Positions 61,062 through 64,000 of a stretch of DNA of 64,000 bases are shown piece after piece. The DNA is from Pseudomonadota bacterium (GTDB taxonomy: Bacteria; Pseudomonadota; Alphaproteobacteria; Reyranellales; Reyranellaceae). The stretch's first letter is position 1; every line of letters begins with the position of its first letter. The position numbers and the translations under genes were made by a program. The notes beneath the pieces were generated by a model. That model saw only the letters and a list, made by a program, of their open reading frames with translations, was not told the origin of the DNA and searched no databases. The DNA lies in the NCBI GenBank assembly GCA_018240745.1, contig JAFEFF010000187.1:62001-126000 (forward strand), in the 5' to 3' direction.

Positions 61062-62720
61062 TCAACTATGCCAGGCGAACTGCTGCGCCTTGCGCGCAGA
61101 GGCCTGCGAGAGCACGACGTTGACCAGCGCGGGGCCCGGATGCTCCATCGCCCCGTCGAGCGCGCCGCGAATCTTCTTGGGATCCTCGACGAAGAAGCCC
61201 TTGCCGCCGAACGCCTCCATCATCCTGTCGTAGCGGGCGCCGTAGATCAGCGCGTTGGGCTTGAGGTTCACCATCGGGTTTTCCGGAATCTCCGGCATGC
61301 CGGGGCCGATGCCGCCGTTGTTCAGCACGACGATCTTCACCGGGAAGCCGTAGCGGACCAGCGTCTCCATCTCCATGCCGGAGAAGCCGATCGCCGAATC
61401 GCCGGAGAGGTGGACGACCGGCCGGCCGGGCTGCGCCACGCAGGCGGCGATCGCCTGGCCGAGGCCGACGCCCATCGTGCCGTAGGTTCCGGCGTTGAGG
61501 CACGAGCGCGCGTCGAAGCTCGGCAGCTGGGTCAGGCCGATGTCCATCGTGCCGGCGCCCTCGGCGCTGAGGATGGCGTTCTTCGGCATCCACGCAGCGA
61601 CGTCTCGCAGCGCGCGATAGTAGTTGGCCGGGCCCGTGTCGTCGTCGATCTGCGGCTTGATGGTCGCCGCATTCTCCGCGGTCTTCGCGGAGAGCGCCTT
61701 GCGCCATGCCGAGTCGGTCGGATGGAACCACTGGCGGCCGGCAAGCGCCTTGTTGAGCTGGCCGACGATCGCCTTGCCGTCGCCGACCAGCGCCACGTCC
61801 GTCGGCCTGTTGTGGCCGATCTCCTCCGGCGCGATGTCGAGCTGGATGACCTTGACGTCCTTGGCGAAGCGCGGCGGCAGGCCGAAGTGGAAGATCCAGT
61901 TGAAGCGCGCGCCCATCAGGAAAACGACGTCGGCCTGCTGCAGCGCCAGCGTGCGCGCCGCCGACACCGCCAGCGGATGGTCGTCCGGCATCACGCCCTT
62001 GCCCATCGGCGAGCGCACGAACGGCACCTGGGTGCGCTCGATGAAGGCACGCACCTCGCCCTCGGCGCGCGACCACGCCATGCCCTTGCCGACGATGACG
62101 AGCGGCCGCTGGGCCTTTTCGAGCACGTCCAGCGCCGCCTCGACGTTTTCGCCCGGCGCCACCATGCGCGGCGGCTCGGGCACGCGCTGGACCTGGCTGA
62201 TCTTCTCGAGCTCGCACGTGCCCTTGATGATGTCGTCCGGCATGTCGAGGTAGCAGGCGCCCGGGCGGCCGTAGATCGCGTGCCGGGTCGCCATCTCGAC
62301 GTAGTAGGGAATGCGCGCCACGCTCTCGATGCCGTGCGCGAACTTGCAGAACGGCGTGGCGAGCAGGACCTGGCGCTCCTCCTGGAAGGCGCCCATGCCG
62401 CCGCGATAGGTCTCCGACGCGCCGCCGATCAGGATCATTGGCCAGCAGTTCTGCTGGGCATTGGCGAGGCCGGCGAGGCCGTGCACCACGCCGGGGCCGG
62501 TCACGGTGAGGCAGGCGCCGGGGCGGCCGGTCATGTAGCCGTAGGCCTGCGCGGCGTAGGACGCGGCCTGCTCGTTGCGCATGCCGATGTAGTTGATGCC
62601 TTCCTTCTGCGCGGCTGCGGCGATCGGGCCGACCGGAAAGCCGACGATGCCGAACAGATGGTCGATGCCTTGCTGCTTGAGGCTGCGCGCGATCAGGGTG
62701 GCGCCGTCGACTTCGCTCAT
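61062..62720 (-). CDS. Thiamine-diphosphate 2-hydroxyacyl-CoA lyase / oxalyl-CoA decarboxylase family enzyme
   Basis: 552 residues. E50 (GMRNEQAASYAAQAYGY) is the ThDP-activating Glu. The cofactor motif runs from G440-D441-S442 to N468 (LSGDSAIGFSG ... VVLNNGG). The C-terminus SARKAQQFAWHS resembles the closing lid and tail of peroxisomal HACL1 rather than of oxalyl-CoA decarboxylases. Residue 390 is Gly in AEGAGTMDIG. The enzyme from Rhodospirillales bacterium URHD0017 used for formyl-CoA condensation is also Gly at 390. It should cleave 2-hydroxyacyl-CoA to an aldehyde and formyl-CoA. It is first in a unit with the CaiB gene. Confidence 0.88.
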   Translation of the reverse strand: MSEVDGATLIARSLKQQGIDHLFGIVGFPVGPIAAAAQKEGINYIGMRNEQAASYAAQAYGYMTGRPGACLTVTGPGVVHGLAGLANAQQNCWPMILIGGASETYRGGMGAFQEERQVLLATPFCKFAHGIESVARIPYYVEMATRHAIYGRPGACYLDMPDDIIKGTCELEKISQVQRVPEPPRMVAPGENVEAALDVLEKAQRPLVIVGKGMAWSRAEGEVRAFIERTQVPFVRSPMGKGVMPDDHPLAVSAARTLALQQADVVFLMGARFNWIFHFGLPPRFAKDVKVIQLDIAPEEIGHNRPTDVALVGDGKAIVGQLNKALAGRQWFHPTDSAWRKALSAKTAENAATIKPQIDDDTGPANYYRALRDVAAWMPKNAILSAEGAGTMDIGLTQLPSFDARSCLNAGTYGTMGVGLGQAIAACVAQPGRPVVHLSGDSAIGFSGMEMETLVRYGFPVKIVVLNNGGIGPGMPEIPENPMVNLKPNALIYGARYDRMMEAFGGKGFFVEDPKKIRGALDGAMEHPGPALVNVVLSQASARKAQQFAWHS

Positions 62721-62897
62721 GGTTTCCCCCTGGGGCGAGTGAGCTTTCTGCCGGGAGTTTATGCATTGATAGCGCGACTGCGAAAGGGGGTTGCCCCCGA
62801 CCTGCGGTACGGCCGGACCCGCGCCCGGCCGATTTCACCAATGGTGTCATGACGCGGGTTGGGATAGTCACGGGCTCAGTCAACGGAAGGGTACAAA

Positions 62898-63422
62898 ATG
62901 GCGATCTATCAGCTCGGCGACAAAAAGCCGGTGATTCCGGCATCTTGCTTCGTGGCCGAGACCGCAACGATCATCGGCGACGTGACGCTCGGGGAGCGGG
63001 TCAGCGTCCTGTTCGGCGCCGTGATCCGCGGCGACAACGATGCGATCACGATCGGCGACGACAGCAACGTCCAGGACAATTGCGTGCTGCACAGCGACCC
63101 CGGTGCGCCGCTCACGATCGGCAAGGGCGTGACCATCGGCCACCAGGCGATGCTGCATGGCTGCACGGTCGGCGACGGCTCGATGATCGGCATCGCCGCG
63201 GTGGTTTTGAATGCGACGGTAATCGGCAAGCAGTGCCTGGTCGGCGCGGGGGCCGTCGTCACCGAGCGCAAGAGCTTCCCCGACCGGTCGGTGATCTTCG
63301 GCTCGCCGGCCAAGGTCGCGCGCGAAGCGACCGCCGACAACATCGAGCGCATCCAGGGAGACACGCTGAGCTACGTGCATCGCGGCGCCTACTACAAAAC
63401 GAACCTCAAGCGGATCGGCTGA
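62898..63422 (+). CDS. Gamma-class carbonic anhydrase family protein
   Basis: 174 residues. Left-handed beta-helix hexapeptides run from about 20 to 140 (VTLGERVSVLFGAVIRGDNDAITIGDDSNVQDN, IGKGVTIGHQAMLHGCTVGDGSMIG). The metal His candidates are in NCVLHSD, IGHQAMLHGC. This is the YrdA/CaiE-type branch, in which activity varies; many members show no CO2 hydration. It diverges from the lyase gene with 177 bp between starts. Its stop overlaps the next start. Confidence 0.9.
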   Translation: MAIYQLGDKKPVIPASCFVAETATIIGDVTLGERVSVLFGAVIRGDNDAITIGDDSNVQDNCVLHSDPGAPLTIGKGVTIGHQAMLHGCTVGDGSMIGIAAVVLNATVIGKQCLVGAGAVVTERKSFPDRSVIFGSPAKVAREATADNIERIQGDTLSYVHRGAYYKTNLKRIG

Positions 63423-64000
63423 TGATCGACGCACTCGACCATCTCGTGCTGCGCGCGTCGTTCCGCGCGGGGGCGGTCGGTGCGTACGAAGCGCTGCTCG
63501 GGCGCAAGGCACAGGAGGGACGGTTCAGGGTCGGCAATGTCGGGCTGACGATCGAGGATCACGCGTCGACGGCGCAGCTTTCGGCGATGGTGTTCGCGAC
63601 GGCGTCGCTGGACAAGGCGGCGCGCCTGCTCGAGCGGCGGGCCGTGCCCTGCGAGCGCAAGGACGGACGGCTCGTGCTGTCGATGGAGGCGACGCACGGC
63701 GTGCCGATCGCCCTCGTCGAGCGCACCCAAGCGCCGGCGCCCTCGCCGCTGCTGAACAGCAGCGCGGCGGCGGCGATCTCATCACTCGACCATGTCGTGA
63801 TCCGCTCGCCCCATCCCGAGCGGGCGGTCGCGTTTTATGCCGGCCGGCTGGGGCTCGATCTCCGGCTCGACCGCAGCAATCCCGACTGGGGCTCGCGGCT
63901 GCTGTTCTTCCGGTGCGGCGACCTGGTGGTCGAGATCACGCACGATCTCGGGCACGGCGTCTCGGACGCGCCCGACCAGCTATGGGGCCTGTCGTGGCGC
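63422..64000 (+). CDS. VOC (glyoxalase/bleomycin-resistance fold) family protein, cut by window edge
   Basis: The ATG at 63422 shares its A with the last base of the carbonic anhydrase stop. The 193 codons present show two VOC modules, one starting LDHLVLRASFRAGAV and the second SLDHVVIRSPHPERAVAFYAGRLGLDL, joined by an Ala/Pro linker. Metal-binding positions are plausible at H7 and H123 (LDHLV, LDHVV) and E-type residues in LVVEITH. Substrate unknown. The gene runs off the right edge. Confidence 0.85.
   Translation, partial: MIDALDHLVLRASFRAGAVGAYEALLGRKAQEGRFRVGNVGLTIEDHASTAQLSAMVFATASLDKAARLLERRAVPCERKDGRLVLSMEATHGVPIALVERTQAPAPSPLLNSSAAAAISSLDHVVIRSPHPERAVAFYAGRLGLDLRLDRSNPDWGSRLLFFRCGDLVVEITHDLGHGVSDAPDQLWGLSWR

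Overview
The window is GC-rich, densely coding DNA of an alphaproteobacterium. Evidence for this is the FixL-FixJ-FixK oxygen cascade, the ccoNOQP-ccoGHIS order, several LivFGHM/CaiB/acyl-CoA dehydrogenase genes, and a 2-hydroxyacyl-CoA lyase of the kind described from a soil Rhodospirillales bacterium. A Reyranella-like or related soil lineage is my inference; no rRNA or marker gene fixes the genus.

Layout. (1) 1-3.9 kb: a branched-chain amino-acid type ABC transporter operon on the minus strand (livG-livF-livH-livM-binding protein, the last cut by the window edge). (2) 4.1-11.3 kb: housekeeping and singletons. These are a secreted seven-loop EF-hand protein, glmU-glmS for UDP-GlcNAc supply, a HAD phosphatase, tRNA-Val(CAC) with a clear promoter, a redoxin/2OG-Fe(II) oxygenase fusion and a GyrI-like protein behind a 20-bp palindrome. 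(3) 11.5-12.5 kb: an extreme Gln-Gly/Asn-Gly low-complexity protein. (4) 13.2-52.6 kb: a low-oxygen island. fixL-fixJ-receiver-ABC membrane protein-fixK-CBS is followed by hemN and universal stress protein genes, and by the complete cbb3 oxidase structural and assembly operon. Beyond these lie small membrane proteins, an HlyD/RbbA/ABC-2 efflux operon, CBS-PEP synthase-alcohol dehydrogenase, a small cytochrome c, alcohol dehydrogenase-beta-glucosidase-glucokinase-SbmA-like, PfkB kinase, Hsp20, a Mg-type P-type ATPase and further small membrane proteins. Eleven 14-bp FNR/FixK-type boxes (TTGAN-N4-NTCAA and close variants) sit 35-65 bp before most of these transcription units. The region therefore reads as one physically clustered FixLJ-FixK regulon. 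(5) 52.9-54.4 kb: an IS1182-like insertion sequence with CTAG on both sides. (6) 54.4-64 kb: general metabolism. It holds a metallo-beta-lactamase hydrolase, GNAT and ferritin-like genes, a vapBC toxin-antitoxin pair, an acyl-CoA dehydrogenase with a divergent-site MerR regulator, a 2-hydroxyacyl-CoA lyase plus CaiB CoA-transferase pair, a gamma-carbonic anhydrase and a VOC protein cut by the right edge.

How it works together. FixL keeps all four heme-pocket residues of the oxygen sensor, so low oxygen should activate FixJ. A FixJ-like palindromic site lies just before fixK. FixK carries the E-x-x-S-R type recognition helix that reads TTGA/TCAA boxes, and those boxes precede the high-affinity oxidase, anaerobic heme synthesis, stress proteins and carbon/energy genes. 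Several short proteins of unknown function lie in or next to box-controlled units and are the best candidates for new biology here.
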